A stretch of 64,000 nucleotides of DNA from Casuarius casuarius (Eukaryota > Chordata > Aves > Casuariiformes > Casuariidae): the NCBI GenBank assembly GCA_003342895.1, contig PTFA01000087.1:3081641-3145640 (forward strand). Reading direction: 5' to 3'. Both the position numbers and the translations under genes were made by a program. The notes below the pieces were generated by a model. That model worked only from the letters and a program-made list of their open reading frames with translations. It made no database searches and had not been told where the DNA came from. Positions 10,467 through 24,281 of the stretch are shown here, piece after piece (position 1 is the first letter of the stretch; each line of letters begins with the position of its first letter).

Positions 10467-13400
10467 CTGAGCAAAGGGAAGAACAAGACCAGAAGCAGAG
10501 AAATTCAATAAACAAGGCAGAATGACAGCTGACCAGGCATGCCTCAGAGGCAGAATAAAACCACAGCAGTGAAAGGGGCTCTGTGCACAGAAACACACCG
10601 CCCAAATTCAGAGTTAAGTCAAGCATCAACAAGTATCAGCATACGCGTTTAAGCATGAAAGGCCACAATGACTGCCACTACAACTGGGCTTTGGGAATTC
10701 ACCCTGCTTTGGAAGAAACTCGGAGCCACCACCAGTTTGGACCTGGCTTCTTCAGGAAAACGGCTCAACCTCAACCTGCCAGGTTATGAAGGTAGCCCTG
10801 CGTGCTGCCAGCTGTACAGCCCCCCTCCTGCAGGGGATAAATGAACCCCAAGTTTGACTGTGCCCCACCACAGTATTCTTTTTCCAAACATCCCCACTCA
10901 CCAGATGAGGAAATGGGATGCTAAGTGGCAGCTCCAGACCTGCAGGAAGCCGGTGGGACAGCCCCGGAAAGCAATCACGCTCTGCGGTCCCAGTTCAGAC
11001 CCGACCATAAAAATACTCATCCTTCCAAACAAGCATCCCAACTGGGTTGCCAAACCTTGGTCCAGAACTCATATTAAAGTAGTAAAAAGGGCACTTCTCC
11101 CAGCATCATGGAGAAAAAAGCTCTAAAACAGGTACTAAATAAAACTATAAATACAGGAAAACAGCAAAAGAACTAGACTGCGCTGGAAAAGAAAAGAGGA
11201 CTATACATATGTGGAGTCTCTTACTGCTCTACATTACTGGAAAGCGTTTCTCTCCACATGAAAGATAACGAAACACAGTTTTGGGAACTCATCTTCCTGC
11301 TCAGCAGGGGAACAGACAACCAGCAGCGGCCTTTTCACAAGTCTGAAAGATGCCCCAGCAAGCTCCTCTGTCATGTATAGCTTGCTAACCTTTAGCTTAT
11401 GTATGGACACCAGATCAGCGTACCATGTGGGTGAGGAAAAAGATAATAATAATTAAAAAAAGCATTCCTAAGCAGCTATTGTCACACTGTGTCACTGGAA
11501 AACCCTTTAAAAGAGCAGAGGAGCTCTTTGTGCACCCTGGAAAACAGAAAAGGACTCAAATTGCAGCATAACAGCTTTTACACTACTCAGAGGGTACTAT
11601 GGCACTTGGGTTTGCTGGCCTGCCTATAGGGTAGGGCAAACTGCACCCATGTCAGCCAAGGCTGCACATCAAGCTAACAGCCGTGAGTGCTGGAACAAGC
11701 CACGAGCTGCCATTTAAAGTGTACTCATGGGTCCCTGGAAACACCTGCCTTCCAGCCCCATTCCACATTTTCCTACACCTTGGAAACCTCTGATTATTGT
11801 TGTATGTGCTTAATGAATCTGATGACAACATAGCAATGTCTGTATTTAGCAATAGATCCAAAGTGCTCAGACACCGGGTGGAAAGCTATCATGCTCTTTA
11901 CAGTATGGGACAGCACAAATCTTACCACGAGGAGAGACATGAGCATGAGTGCTGCGTGGACAAGGACTTAAGTGAAGGTTGCGTAAAGCCTGCCACCTTT
12001 TATTATTCCATAACAGAATTGGTCATAATTTAAGGACAGAATATTGCTCATAGCAGCAATTAAATGAGGTCCATGATTGGGTTTAGTCTCAGGAGATGAG
12101 TCACCTTTGCCTTGCTTCACCTGAACAAAGCCGCCCTCCTGTTCAGTAGGAACTGAGCTCCTTATATCTAGAAGTTTTGTGGCTTCACAACTACAGCACA
12201 AAACAGCACATCACTGCTAGGATCAGGGTCTTTGCAGGGAAGGGCTGGACTGGGCTTCCCTAAATGGAGATGCAACAACAACAGGATTATGCAAAATCAA
12301 GTTGCCTGCAGCCCCAGCAAGTCCCTGTCCTGCTCTCTCCATAACTTACTGCTTTCTGGCTAAAACGACCAGCCTGCAGCCCTCACTTCTGTTCTGCAGG
12401 GCAACAGATATGTCTCTGAGATAGCAGACTCCTTCAGCACACCCTCTAAAAGCAAATGTAATAAATATCTTATGGTTTCTGTGAGTACAGACATAACACA
12501 AGCAGACACAGGAATTTCTGTGATGACAATAACCAGTCATTTAAGAAAGCTGCAAATCATTTTAAAAAGTGAATTCCAGTAATGAGTCACAAACAGTTCT
12601 CCAGAGGTTGCAGTCTAGGATTCTGACCCAAATGAAGGCAGAAGAAAGCTGCAGTTTTTGTTTTTAAATTGATTAAAGCAGTAAATGTGTGTCACAGTGG
12701 CTGAAAAATAACTTACTTATGTATAATTCAACCAAACGCAGTTACCAGAGATAGAAGGATAANGAAAAGGTACAATATTTTAAGGCTATTAATAATTACT
12801 ACTGCTAATGTACAACTTTCTAGTTTGGAGATACTTGCAATTCCTCATTGATTCTTCAATGTTTGATCTTCACAAAGCTCATCAGTCTAAATATACAGAT
12901 GACAATCTGTTTCATTATAGTAATTGAGCTGTTCCTTTCCAACAAGAATTGTTAAAGATCTCTAACAAATCTATGTTCCTAGGGCTGATGGTTAGCTTTG
13001 ACATGATGATGATTGATTCGTTTTGGGCTTTTCTCTCCTGCTGCCATCATCTTTGCTTTGGCATGATCCACTGTCAAAACAGTCTATGTAGCAATAATTG
13101 CTGAAGCTGTCCTCTATGATCTTAGAACAGAAACTAAATTCTGTTTATTCTTTTAAGAGCCTCATGCATAACTAGCTCATTTATCATTGATCATCAAAAA
13201 TTTTGATTGGTCATCAAAAATACTGTACAGCTTGTTCAAGGGCCAAACAGAACTAAATAAGAGTCCTTAGAGCATGCCTTGCCCTAAAAATATTTTCAAT
13301 TCCTCTCCTGCAAGTGCAACATTATCTGGTGTCTTCAGTTATGTATAATACAATTAGTGCAGATCACATTCTCAGTTTTTCAAGACAGAGGAGTACAGGT

Positions 13401-14273
13401 TTCACGTAGAGATCCTCACTAGTACAAAAGGGATGGTCAGATCTTGTGTAAGTGAGCACAGGAAAAAGAAAAGACCCCAAAAGCTCTGTTTTCCCTGCTG
13501 CTGACTTGCTATTTAACTTCGGGCAAGCCACCTGAGGCCAAGACTGTCAGAGGCACCGAGGTTCCCTAGGAAATCCTAATCCTCCAAGTGCATTTCACTT
13601 CTCTGCTTGTTGCTCTGAAGCATTTACCCTTTTCTCCCATTACTTCTCTGTTCAACTGGTTTTGATTACAACTTTTCACAGCAAGGGCCATGCTTACCTC
13701 TTCCTGAAGAAGCCATAGCAAGGAGGTCACAACTTTGTCTGAAACCTGAAGGGGTCAATAACTGTAACTGCTTATGACCTGAAGACTTTGGGGGACCAAC
13801 GTCATGTTTGAGGCGCTTATGTTCCTGTGGCACTCAGGGCATCAGAAGGTTAATCAAGATTTTTGATTGGACCAAAAAGCCACCGGCTGCACTGGCTGAC
13901 TTCGATGAACTACCAGGAAAACAGCCACCCACATGGTGGTCCACTGTACAGCATCTGCTCTGCTTGCATTTAACACTTGCATTTAATATTTCCTCTTCAG
14001 ACACCCCTAAATGGTTTAAAATACCTGTCTTGGGCTTATTCTCCATGCTAAAAACCTGCAAAACAGGAAAGGACCATTACATCGGACTCTTCTGAGCTTG
14101 TTTCAGGTCTCTCCATAAAAACACTCAACAGCTCCACTTTGCACTGGCCCTGACGGGGCTAAGTCATACAGATTCCTGTTTCCCCAAAGCCTTTTACTTC
14201 CCAACTTGTTTTACTTGCACTCTTCATTGCAGGGCTAGAGAGGCACAAGACACGAATGATAACTTCAAGTTGC

Positions 14274-14284
14274 GGGGGGGGGGG
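14274..14284. repeat. Poly(G) run
   Basis: Eleven consecutive G on the plus strand in intron 5; prone to sequencing and length error. Confidence 0.9.
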
Positions 14285-15283
14285 TCCTAACTGGCACTGG
14301 AAACACAAATTACATTCATGGTTTTGCTCCACTCAAATTCATCTGTGTAAAGGAGCCTGCTGGTGTTTAAATTACAAAGAATTCCCCTTGAGCGAGCCAG
14401 TTTAACCTCTGGCTGCTGTTTCAAAGACCATGTCTGGTTATGGACTCCTCCCTAAATAAACTCCCTAGTACGTTATTTTCTTACATAAACTCCGCCCAAC
14501 TCAGACCACCCGTGCTCCGTAAGGAAAATCATTGTCTGCTGGGAAAGTGGCAAGACTGGAAGGATTTAAAGAACAGATCAACTATAAATCTCAATTAATT
14601 ATGCTGTGTATCTGTGAACATCTAGATAGGAAAGTCCTGAAGCACAAAAGAACAAAAGCCTGCTGCTGAGGCCTCTGGCCAGGGAAAGAGTGGCGAATAT
14701 GAGGAACTCACCCAGCTGGAAGGGGCAGTGGTAGCCACAGACATAAGCAAAACTGGATAGTATGAAGGACCAAATCTGAACAGTAATTCTGTGTGAGATG
14801 GTAGCCCCTGAACAAATGCTACCTCCAAAATACTGGTCAGAGGTTTCACAGGTAATCTCACACGGCTGAGAGCCTTACAGCTAATTAGCCATCCATTCTC
14901 CATTGGACAAAATGGAAATTAAGACATTATTCCTTTGAGTGTCTAAGCCTAAGTCTTTTACAGCTAAAAGGTGTTTAAAGACAGAAGTAACAACATAACC
15001 ATTTCTATGACACTAAACTACACCATTCTGGTTTTTAAAGGAAGGGGAGAAACATATTTTAGTAATAGTTCGTTAGTTCTGGCATAATTTTCCAGCAAAT
15101 AAGTCTACCTGACCCCTAGTTATAACAGTTACATTTAAACGTAATTTAGATGAGTTTATCTTTATCAAAGGTGTGAAGCACATTTCCAGGTATTTCAGAG
15201 AAAATTCACAGCTACCAAGCGGAGAAGCCTCCTGCACAGAGCCTACAGAGCTGCAGTGCATGTTGCGATCTCCATACTGCAAC

Positions 15284-15331
15284 CTCTTTTTCCTGGAACC
15301 GAGCTAGTTCCACATCCGCTTTCTCTGTCTC
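15284..15331 (-). other. Weak candidate exon in PPFIBP1 intron 5 (48 or 54 nt)
   Basis: In the phase required between exons 5 and 6 this stretch reads ETEKADVELARFQEKE, coiled-coil-like and continuous with RFRDTE. Donors GAG|GTTGCA (48 nt) or GCA|GTATGG six bases further (exon 15278-15331, 54 nt) keep frame. The only in-phase acceptor, GCTGAG|GAG, has competing AGs 8 and 13 nt upstream and a poor tract. It may be a decayed exon, a rare exon or chance. Confidence 0.2.
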
Positions 15332-16054
15332 CTCAGCTGTGCTATTAAGTTATGGAGAGACTGCAGTGCAGGGGGAAATGAAAGAGCGGGGATTACAAGA
15401 AAGATCAGGAAAGAATCATATTCAAAAAAAAAAAGATAAAAGGAGATGAAGCAAATCACCTAAGGCTTAAACACTTTTGTTACCTGTTTTGGTGAGCACA
15501 AGAAACCACAGGGTGTTTATAAATGAACATGCAGTTGAATTCATTTCTAAAAACACCAGTTCACTGCAGTCAGTTGCATCAAATCTCACTTCCCCTCGAT
15601 GTTATTTATTGCTGGTGTCAATTCATTTATCTATCATTCCAACCACTTACAATGGGTGTCAGTACATAGGTGAAGAGATTTATCTGTTGCACATTAGAAT
15701 TTATGAAAAACTAAGTTCTGTGTGGGCAATTAGACCTCATGGGAGTCCAGAAAGCAGCCAATTCTTAACTGACTTCCTATGGAACCAAAAAAATGTCAGG
15801 AATTCTCTCCACCTTTCCCTCTGCCAATTTCTCCAGCATTGCTATGCATAGCACTTGCCTGGACTGCAAAGTCAGATGCTTTTAGGGTAATTCTGTGATT
15901 TTTCATACAAAACCTTGTAGAAACTAGAGGAAAAGGTGGTGGAACTCAACATAAATTCTACCTACAGCTTCACGGTAGCCAGATGTTCTACCTTCTAAAA
16001 AAAGGTGCCGCCATCACTATGTAAATGATCATCACCTTTCAAATCAGAACATGA

Positions 16055-16160
16055 TTTAAGTCACTAGTTTTCAACCTGTGGACCTCCTTGGATCTGTGGA
16101 TTACTTGAAACAGGCCCCCAAAAAAGCAATTCAGAAGCAAGCCTAACTTTTTCCACTTAT
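16055..16160. repeat. Possible ancient DNA-transposon (hAT-like) remnant
   Basis: The phrase beginning 'agttttcaacctgtggacc' and continuing with 'ttggatctgtggattac' resembles a common old amniote interspersed repeat. Recognition is by eye only; family assignment uncertain. Confidence 0.35.
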
Positions 16161-16924
16161 ACTTACAATACAAGTGAAGGAACTACACTTCACCAGAAAA
16201 TACGTAGAAAAAAGTAAGGAATTTGAAAAACCACCGATTAAAATGAGTGAGGCAAGAGCTGTCTCCTATGATGACATTATGGTTTCTTCCCTTCCAGAAA
16301 TGAATGACATCTGGAAGATGCACGGTCTGAATATCAGAAATTTCAGCTCGTTGATGAGGTCGGAATTGGAAATTTTCCTCTGCTCCCTAGGCAGATGCCA
16401 AGGTATTTCTGCAACTCTGCCTGGTCCTGAACACCGCCTGGCTGACGTGAGCCTGAGGAGAGCATCTGCTGGCCCCTCAGCCCTGGGCTTCTATAGGGCT
16501 GGGGTTTGGACGGAGACTTCAAAATGCCACCACACTGAGTCATCTCATTCTCCCTCTTACTGAATTCAAAAGCCATGTCCTTTAGTGCACGTGCAGCAGG
16601 CTTTATAAGTTTACCTCAAACAACCAACCTTACTCAGAAGTAGCTAGATTTCAGGTTGGGACAGTAAAGTGCAACGTGTTCATGATTTTAAGTCCTCCTG
16701 ATATCTGATGACAAGAACTAAAATTTCTTTTTGGAAATTTTTCTTCATAAAGCTAGCATTTACCAAGGAAAAGAGGGTGCTGTTTTTACTAAAAAAAATA
16801 AATGTCTTAACCTTAAAGATGAATTCCTCGCCTTGCCTGAAGAAATAAAATTCCAGGAAATTTGCAGATAATGTGAAGCCATACAAAGTTCTCACAACCT
16901 ATTCAGTTGTTCTTTTTAACTCAC

Positions 16925-17056
16925 CTCTGTGTCTCTGAATCTATCCTCATAGTCCAATCTGTCCTTCTCTACAGATGTAAGCTTTAACTTCAGATTGGAA
17001 ATCTCTGCCATAAGATCCAGCTTCTGAGTTTCAAGGGATGTTCTGCTCAAAAGCTC
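16925..17056 (-). CDS. PPFIBP1: PPFIBP1 coding exon 5
   Basis: 132 nt, phase 0 on both sides, residues 158-201, starting ELLSRTSLETQKLDLMAEIS and ending YEDRFRDTE. Continuous heptad-like coiled coil. Acceptor AAATCAG|GAGCTT; donor ACAGAG|GTGAGT. Ser replaces the Ala of human LTAVEK. Confidence 0.97.
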
Positions 17057-17681
17057 CTGATTTAAGATAAATAGGAAAAGAACAGAATTATTCATCCAAG
17101 GGAAAAGAATTCTATACTTAGAATTCTTACTTACTTAGCACTAAGATACATCCACAGAAATAGGTAATATCTCTCTACAGCTAGAAGCCTCTTTGATGGA
17201 ATAAACCATCATATTCATCTTTCCATGACACAGAGCCCTGGGACACAGTACTTAACCCATCTGATAGACTCAAGGCATGTAGGATGCATCTAAAATCATG
17301 GGGGCACTATCGCTGGTTGCCTGCCAAGAGTAGAAAAAAACTTGTCTGTCATCACAGTTGCTCTGGGCAGCAAGGAGCTTTGAGGGGAATTCACCCATCC
17401 TGCCAGAGGCTTTAATCCAAACCTCTCTGAAGTTCAGTGGGGAAAGGCTCAAAGCAGAGCAGGACTGGATTCCTGTAGCATAAAGCAACATTGACATTAC
17501 TAAGTACAAAGATCTTAAAACAAATATAGTAGGAACAGAGGCAAGAGAATTATCACTTAGTTAAGTGACATCAAGGGATAAAACATCTTGAACTGAAGCA
17601 CACTGCTCTCACTGAAGCAAAATGCAATTCATTAAGACAGAACAAAAGACAGAGAGAGACAGAAATGCTTCTTTGCAATAC
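17057..17681 (-). other. PPFIBP1 intron 4
   Basis: 625 nt. No extra feature recognised. Confidence 0.85.
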
Positions 17682-17795
17682 CTGCTGCAGCATTTCCTCC
17701 GTGGCATTCAGCTTCTCCCTGTGTTCCTCTAGACAGAACTCCAAATCCCGAATCTTTTCTCCCTGGGCCTCTACCTGGTCAGTAAGCACACTTAC
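17682..17795 (-). CDS. PPFIBP1: PPFIBP1 coding exon 4
   Basis: 114 nt, phase 0 on both sides, residues 120-157, starting VSVLTDQVEAQGEKIRDLEF and ending EEMLQQ. Coiled coil rich in Glu, Leu and Gln. Acceptor ..CTCTGCAG; donor CAGCAG|GTATTG. The first six exon bases are GTAAGT, so a donor consensus abuts the acceptor. Confidence 0.97.
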
Positions 17796-19154
17796 CTGCA
17801 GAGTGGAGATAAAGGAATGCACGTAAGTACCTTGCACCTATACAGATNGTATCACCTCAATGACCATACATATTAATAATAGTGCCGGTTTGGCCCCAGA
17901 TGAAATACAACAACATAAGGATGGTGCATAGCAGGGTGCTGCATGGTGAAGCTGACAGAAGAGGAGGGAGAGCTTTCCCCTCACACTTACTGGAATTTCA
18001 GCTAAACTTCTGGCAGACGCACTGCAATTTTGCATCTCCTCTCCTGACCTGTGGTGGGAGTTTTCACAAGGAAGTCACTGTTGCATTTTACAGCCAACCT
18101 GTAAGCAGCAGACCTGCTACTGCCTCCTCACCAAAAGCATGCTACGTCAGTATTTTGTAACACATCAAAATTAAAGATGCCGTTGGCTGTGACAGTGCAT
18201 TGACTAAAGACTACTAGCTTCTACCTTAAAATTGAATAGTTAAACCTCACCAAATGCCAGTTATTCTTTCTGAGTGATTACATACAGTGTATCACACTGT
18301 ACAGCTTCTCCTTTTCCAAAGGATAAAAACAAAGGGGGTTAATGCACACCAACTGAGGCCAGGCAAGAATGACCGTGACAACACCTTCGAGACTGCAGGC
18401 TGATTCCCATTTAGCCTTTTCTGAATATAATCTTGTTTGTTTTAAATAGGCTCTTTTGAGGGAGTGAGAACTGCTGCTGGGAGTGAGGCTAAGCCAGCTG
18501 GAGCAGAGCTCTGCACCATCACAGGCAGCCCTCGGGCCAGGTCCATGTGAGGTGACGTGCAGCTTCTTGTGCAGAGCAGACGGAGGCCTGCCAGGTGATC
18601 CGGATGCCTGACGGCAGGAGAAGCAGNCATCCAGCAAGGGCGGCTGGGGTGAGCTCCAGCACAGTCCAGTCTCAGAGTGGGACCTCGGAGGGCTTCGTCC
18701 ACTCCTGCCCGTCAGCCAGTGCCACAGCTTTCATCACCCTCGTCCCCCTCCAGAGCGTGGCACATGCCTGGTGGCTAGTGACCACGGAGGGATTCTGGTA
18801 GGTGTAAGGACAGGACATCTGTCACCTCATGTGGACAGCACGTGAACGGTCAAGGAAGAAGATGGTCTTAAGGATATATAGGAAAGCAAGAAGATGATGG
18901 CATTGCAGACCAGCCTGGCTAACAAGATTCAAAAAGATCAGACACACACACACACAGAGGAAGGCACTTCGACTTTTACTCCAATCTAAATTCACACCTA
19001 TCCATAATCTGGGTTAACCCCCAGACATCAGCAACACTTCCAATCACTGTGTGAGATGGCACTGCTGCAAATAAATCCTCAGAAGCTTAATCATATAATA
19101 GAAAAAAGTCTTATTAATGCAAAACAGAAGAAAATAATTTAGGTGATGACTCAC
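17796..19154 (-). other. PPFIBP1 intron 3
   Basis: 1.36 kb with a G+C-rich patch at about 18480-18800 that contains an N at 18627 and open frames on both strands; none looks like a known protein. Short CA run near 18940. Confidence 0.8.
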
Positions 19155-19241
19155 TTGCAGAACAAGAGATTCCTTATCATTTTCCAAACGTGCCAGCCTT
19201 TCTTGATATACATCTCCATTACCAGATATGTGTCCATTAGT
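19155..19241 (-). CDS. PPFIBP1: PPFIBP1 coding exon 3
   Basis: 87 nt, phase 0 on both sides, residues 91-119: TNGHISGNGDVYQERLARLE then NDKESLVLQ. Acceptor CTTTCAG|ACTAAT; donor CTGCAA|GTGAGT. It begins the coiled coil. Human has LPGN where this reads ISGN; the remainder is essentially identical. Confidence 0.97.
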
Positions 19242-21767
19242 CTGAAAGAGATATCAAATATTGTGTCTGTTAGTTACCATATAATAAGTATCATCCTTCA
19301 GTATAGCTTTAAAACCATTCTACGCAAAAACTAGTCAAACGCGGTTAACACAAATCACTGCAATAAGGACATTTAAAATACAGTATGATGAGCCAGACAT
19401 ACCCCGATGGCAGGGTCAATCTAAGCCAAAAGGGCTATGCTGACTAATGCCGTCTAAGGATCTGAGATGCAAAGCTTTCTGTGCTGTAAAGTTCATCACC
19501 TTCAAGTAACAGTCATGTGTAATTAGCTATGGCACAAATACTTACATTAACATTCATACAGCTGAGAATAATATTATTAAACAATTCTGTTGTAATAATC
19601 TTTCTTGATTTGCAGACCTGTAACATTTTCAAGTGGAACACTACTGTATGGAGAATTTAAGCCTCCTGACAACAGGCTTGCTTTTCTTAGTCTGTGGACT
19701 ATCAAAGATCTGCAAAACCACAGGCTGAAAACCACCAAGCAACATGCAAATGTCTCAGAAGCACTGCAGCTAATATTTCTAATTTAACTTATTAACATGA
19801 CATTATCATGTATTTACTTAGAATGGCAGTTTCCTTCAGTAAACTAATATACAGAAAGTAACTAAAATTTTCTTAAAGATAGAACATAATTGGTAAAAAC
19901 ACACTCTGAAAACAGATCACATGTAAAAGAACCTAAACGTACACAGATCTGACTTTCAACTCATGATGCTGCCATTAAGAAGAACAATTTTTACATGCCA
20001 GTCAGTTATGAACACACTTATAGAGTATAACTCACCTGCACAGTTTAAGAACAGATTTATAATATTTTCCAGCCCCCCAAAGGGTTACAAACAAAATAAA
20101 CTGTGAACAAAGGATACAGGATCACAGTTCAGGACCAGAATTGTTCAGGGGCTTAAAGATGAGAAGGGAAGAACCTTCTGGTGACCCAGTTCTGCAGATT
20201 CTCTTACTGCGCATTCAGCGTTTCGTTAACAAAATTAGTGCTCCATGCTGTACCACGCTAAGCTTGCAAAGAGACAAATACCCCGAGACATTCAGCAACT
20301 GAAAAAAATCAACTTAAAACCTACATAATGTGCATTATGCTTCTTGCAAGTCAAACAATTTTTTTTAAACACACAGTAAGAGACATCCTTTTACATCAGA
20401 CACGTTTTACTGCGTATGCGTGAAGGTCTGCACTCTAAACACATCTCTTTATAAAGCCGCTTTAGGCTAAAGAGAAACAAAAATACATGTTAATGCTATC
20501 CAAGAGTCCAGAGGAATCAGCAACTTTCTTTCTTCATACTAATTTCAATGCTCTGAAGCAGGGAGAAGAATTTTTACTCTATCCATATACAAAGCTGTCT
20601 CCAAGCACTTTGCAATGTAAGCTGCAATCAAATCTCAGTCCAGAAAAAAAATTCTTGTTGCTATGATTGCATAAATCAGCGAAGCTCGAGAATCTGGACT
20701 AAAATCCAGTGCACTAAGCATAGAGATTCCTCCTGGCTTCGAGAGGCCTTGACTTCCCTCTGAATATTTAATGGCAAGAAATTGGGCCACTGACTTTCAT
20801 GCCCGTATGCATCAGCAGAGCAACCTAGCTGTGAGAGGCCACTCTCACTCGTGAGCTGGAAACCTCAGGTGTCTGCTTCGAATCTCCTTTCCAAGCAGGC
20901 TGTCTCCCCCGATTACCAAGGATGCTTCAGATGAGCCAGCAAAAATAACTTTTTTACGTTGCATGCCTGAGGTTGGGTGGCGTGAGAAATGCCTTTGTTT
21001 GAACTTGGGGGGCGACAACCACAAACCACGAAGCGTTAGTTAAAGATTAGAGGCAAAGCAAACAGGAGAGGGTACAAAGTGTTTGACCTCACCTTCGCTC
21101 TCTCCTCAAGAAATCAGGCTGTATCCTAGCAGTTTTTAAATCAGTGTGCAGCAGCAGAAATATCTCCCAAGCATCTACATGCATAACTTTTACAACATCT
21201 TTCCTCAAATCACCAGGAGCTACAGTGGGGCTAGGGAAACACGCACCCTAGTAATTTGTATCAACATCTCATACCATAGTAATACCCTGAATTCCAAATT
21301 TTGAAAGCTATCTTGTATCCAAATTATTTAGCAGTAAGTTACCAGGCCCTCTGACCATCTAGCATCTCAGCACCAAAGCAGAAGTACTCTAAACTGAGTT
21401 TGCACTGTTTTTCCCCAGCCTCTACCAGAATTTAGGCTCATGCTATAGGATTTTCATTCAAGGTCAATGAGATCTTCAGTTTTGTAACAGTTTTAATTTA
21501 GGTGAAAGAAGTCCAGGAGTTTCTGAAGTAAGCTTGTTAGCTGCTAAGCTAACAGATTATCCTTTAAATTATGCAACTTGACTTGCGCAGATAGTGCAAA
21601 CAGCAGGTTTTTGCATAGTTCTTGTTATACTGTAGCTCCTTCCTCATTTACAATCCTGTGTATCTTAAGCAGTTACTTGGTCCCCATTATTATAGCATCT
21701 GTATTTTGTAATACATAGCACATTTATCATTAAAGTGTGCATCTCTGATGTTGGAAAGTGATAGTTA

Positions 21768-21898
21768 GCCCCCATTACAGATAGGCAACCGAGGCGCAAA
21801 CTGAGGGTGCTCACATGGAAGTCCTTGTCAAAGCACAAACTTTATTCCCAGCCTCCCAAACAACACATCTGTGTCCTAACCACTGAACTTCTTGCTAT
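21768..21898 (-). repeat. Ancient MIR-like (CORE-SINE) remnant
   Basis: On the plus strand it reads as the reverse complement of a MIR-type SINE: 'cccattacagat..ggcaaccgaggcgcaaact' through 'gtcctaaccactgaacttcttgct'. Both ends of the typical arrangement are recognisable although diverged. Such copies are known to survive at low number in bird genomes. Judged by eye. Confidence 0.55.
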
Positions 21899-24260
21899 CT
21901 CTAGTCAGTGTAATCAGACACAAAACCAAAGACTGCATGAAAAAAAAATCGAGGCTGTAAGTATTTATTTTACACTACAATGAAAAAGCCTTCCCAATAC
22001 TGTGAAAATTAATGAGGTGTTAAAGCAGAGTGTTAGTCATTGTGCATAACATCTTGCTAAGACACTTTTGCTGTTAAACTCTGTTCACATTCCTCAAAAA
22101 AAAAAAAAAATCCTGTTTTGCTCAGCAACTCATACTGGGTTTTAAAATAGAAGTGTTTAGAGAGTGAGAGTTCAGCCCATATCTGCATATTACCATGAGA
22201 AATAAAGAGGAAATGATGAGAATCAAAAGCAGAAGTGGAGTAAAGATTATTCTCCCACAAAGCCAAATAATACCCAAATTTATTTAGCTTTACCAGCAGT
22301 GGCCAGGAACATTTTATAAAATCTGCATAAAACCAGACCTCCTGCAATTTACTGAAAACAGCAAAATTTCATGCACCACTCAACAGCAGTTTGCTTTTTG
22401 TCTGAAACATCGTATCTTCTGCATAATACCTGGGTTAACTCTGCAACGCCAGAGCACATTTTAGGTATGAAAAGGCAGAAAGTCATTGACTTTGGTTACA
22501 GTGGCCATGGCATCTATTTCAGAGAGCAGCAACACTGGCACTTCCCATAGCAGTCCAGGGATGGGGACTGGTGGGTAACAGTCATGCAACACCTTCCAGC
22601 AGGTCTCCTCTGCACTGTCCTCTCCCCGAAAGCAAAAAGTTGATACCAGGCACATTTTTCCTCCCAGGAAAAAGGGAAAGGCATAGCTTCACTGGGCAAT
22701 GGGGCGGTGGGAGCAAGTAACAGCAGAGGAAAGGGCTGGAGGGAGTTTTGAGAGATAGAGGAAGGGTTTCTCTGCACTTGGAGGCTCCCAGCCTCCTCTA
22801 GGATGGAGCCTGGCAACTATTGCTAAGTGCAGAGCAAAGGCGCTGTTTAAAAAAAAGAAAAAATTGATTCAACAGCAACTGCAAGAGTATTTGGGGCATT
22901 TGTGGCATTTGGTAGGTCTGGACCAAATTTTTATCATCCAAGTCTATACAGGATTAACACAGTTTACTAGCTGCGAAATGCAAGCTTTTCCATCTTCCAA
23001 AGAAGGCTCTTTTTCATCAGTTACTTAAAATTTATCTTGAATTAAGCTGTTAGACTTTGCATGTGTTTTTAATTTAGGGATTAGCTGCAAAACACTGGAT
23101 GGGAAGAGAGAATGCAGATTTACCAACGCTGATCTTAATCCTATAAACAAAAGAACAGTTGTCACGATGCCACTGAAGCTTCTCAGAAGTTTAAAGTTAA
23201 GCATTTACTTAAAATGCCTCATAAGATCAGATCCAGTGCGCTTAAAACTCTGCAAGATCAATCCATTACTAATCTGTTAAATATGTGTGTAAGCTTTGTC
23301 TGCAGTCACATAAGTAAAAATCCATACTGCTTTAGTGGGAATTATTCCTGTAATAAGCAGATGCATCACAACTTTCACAGTTTGCCTGCCCTTTGTCTTT
23401 TAATCCATTTTCTCTAGAACTTATTTAGCCTTCTAAACCACAGAGAAGTTTCTAATAGCTGCTGTTTTTAACCCACCCAAAAACCATTTTATTGTTTCCC
23501 CTCAAACACTGAAATTTCCTTTCAAAAATAAAACTCTTTAGCCTACTGTAGCTGATACCCTCATTATTCTTCATTTTCTCTTCTGCTTTTGAGACAAAAT
23601 AGCAGAACAAATCACACCATTCTTGCTGAAGAGGTGAGCTGATTTGTATAAAAGGTACCACCACTCCCCAGCGTTATTTTTGGCCCGTTCTTTGTGTGAG
23701 AGATTGCACCGACTGTTTGGACCACAACAGCACAGTCAACAGTTCGGCAAGTGGGCTGTCCCAGGCATCTCCTTCCTGACCATCTGGAGTGAAATTAGAC
23801 CTCATTAATATGCTTAAGTTGTTCAAATCATCCTAATACACATTACCTACACCTAGCTAAGCACAGCTATTGCTCACCCTGTTTTAGGGAGTCCCCTGCA
23901 AGGGGGCTTCTCAAGCCTCAGCTACCTCAAAATCACTTGGTGGGTAACGGGCAGATCTGCAAGGTCCTCCAAACCAACTGCTCACCACCAGTTTTCCTGT
24001 CACACAGAACGGTGACAGCTTTGCCCTTTGTGTGTATTAATTCCACCTCAAATTCATGCTGGCAGAATGACCCAGAGCAAGGCGTAGGCAGTTTGCAGGG
24101 AAGCCCATCGCTGCCCCCACAGCCCTGCATCTCCTGCCTTTCAAGCTTCCCTGCCCATCGCTCCAATGTTTCAGCCAGCTCCACAAGCTAGGACAGCAGG
24201 CACGCAGGTCCACTGCCAAGCCTTTTTTTAAAGTTTACAGAATGGTTCTTAAAGAATGAG

Positions 24261-24281
24261 CAAAAAAAAAAAAAAAAAAAA
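24261..24281. repeat. Poly(A) run
   Basis: About 20 consecutive A on the plus strand; no recognisable retroposon body lies next to it. Confidence 0.9.

Larger units (their letters stand above)
10467..16924 (-). other. PPFIBP1 intron 5
   Basis: About 6.5 kb. Contains an 11-base G run (14274-14284), a weak candidate exon (15278-15331) and an old-repeat-like phrase near 16055-16160 ('agttttcaacctgtgg' type, as in ancient hAT-like copies). The open frames in it do not resemble known proteins. Confidence 0.75.
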
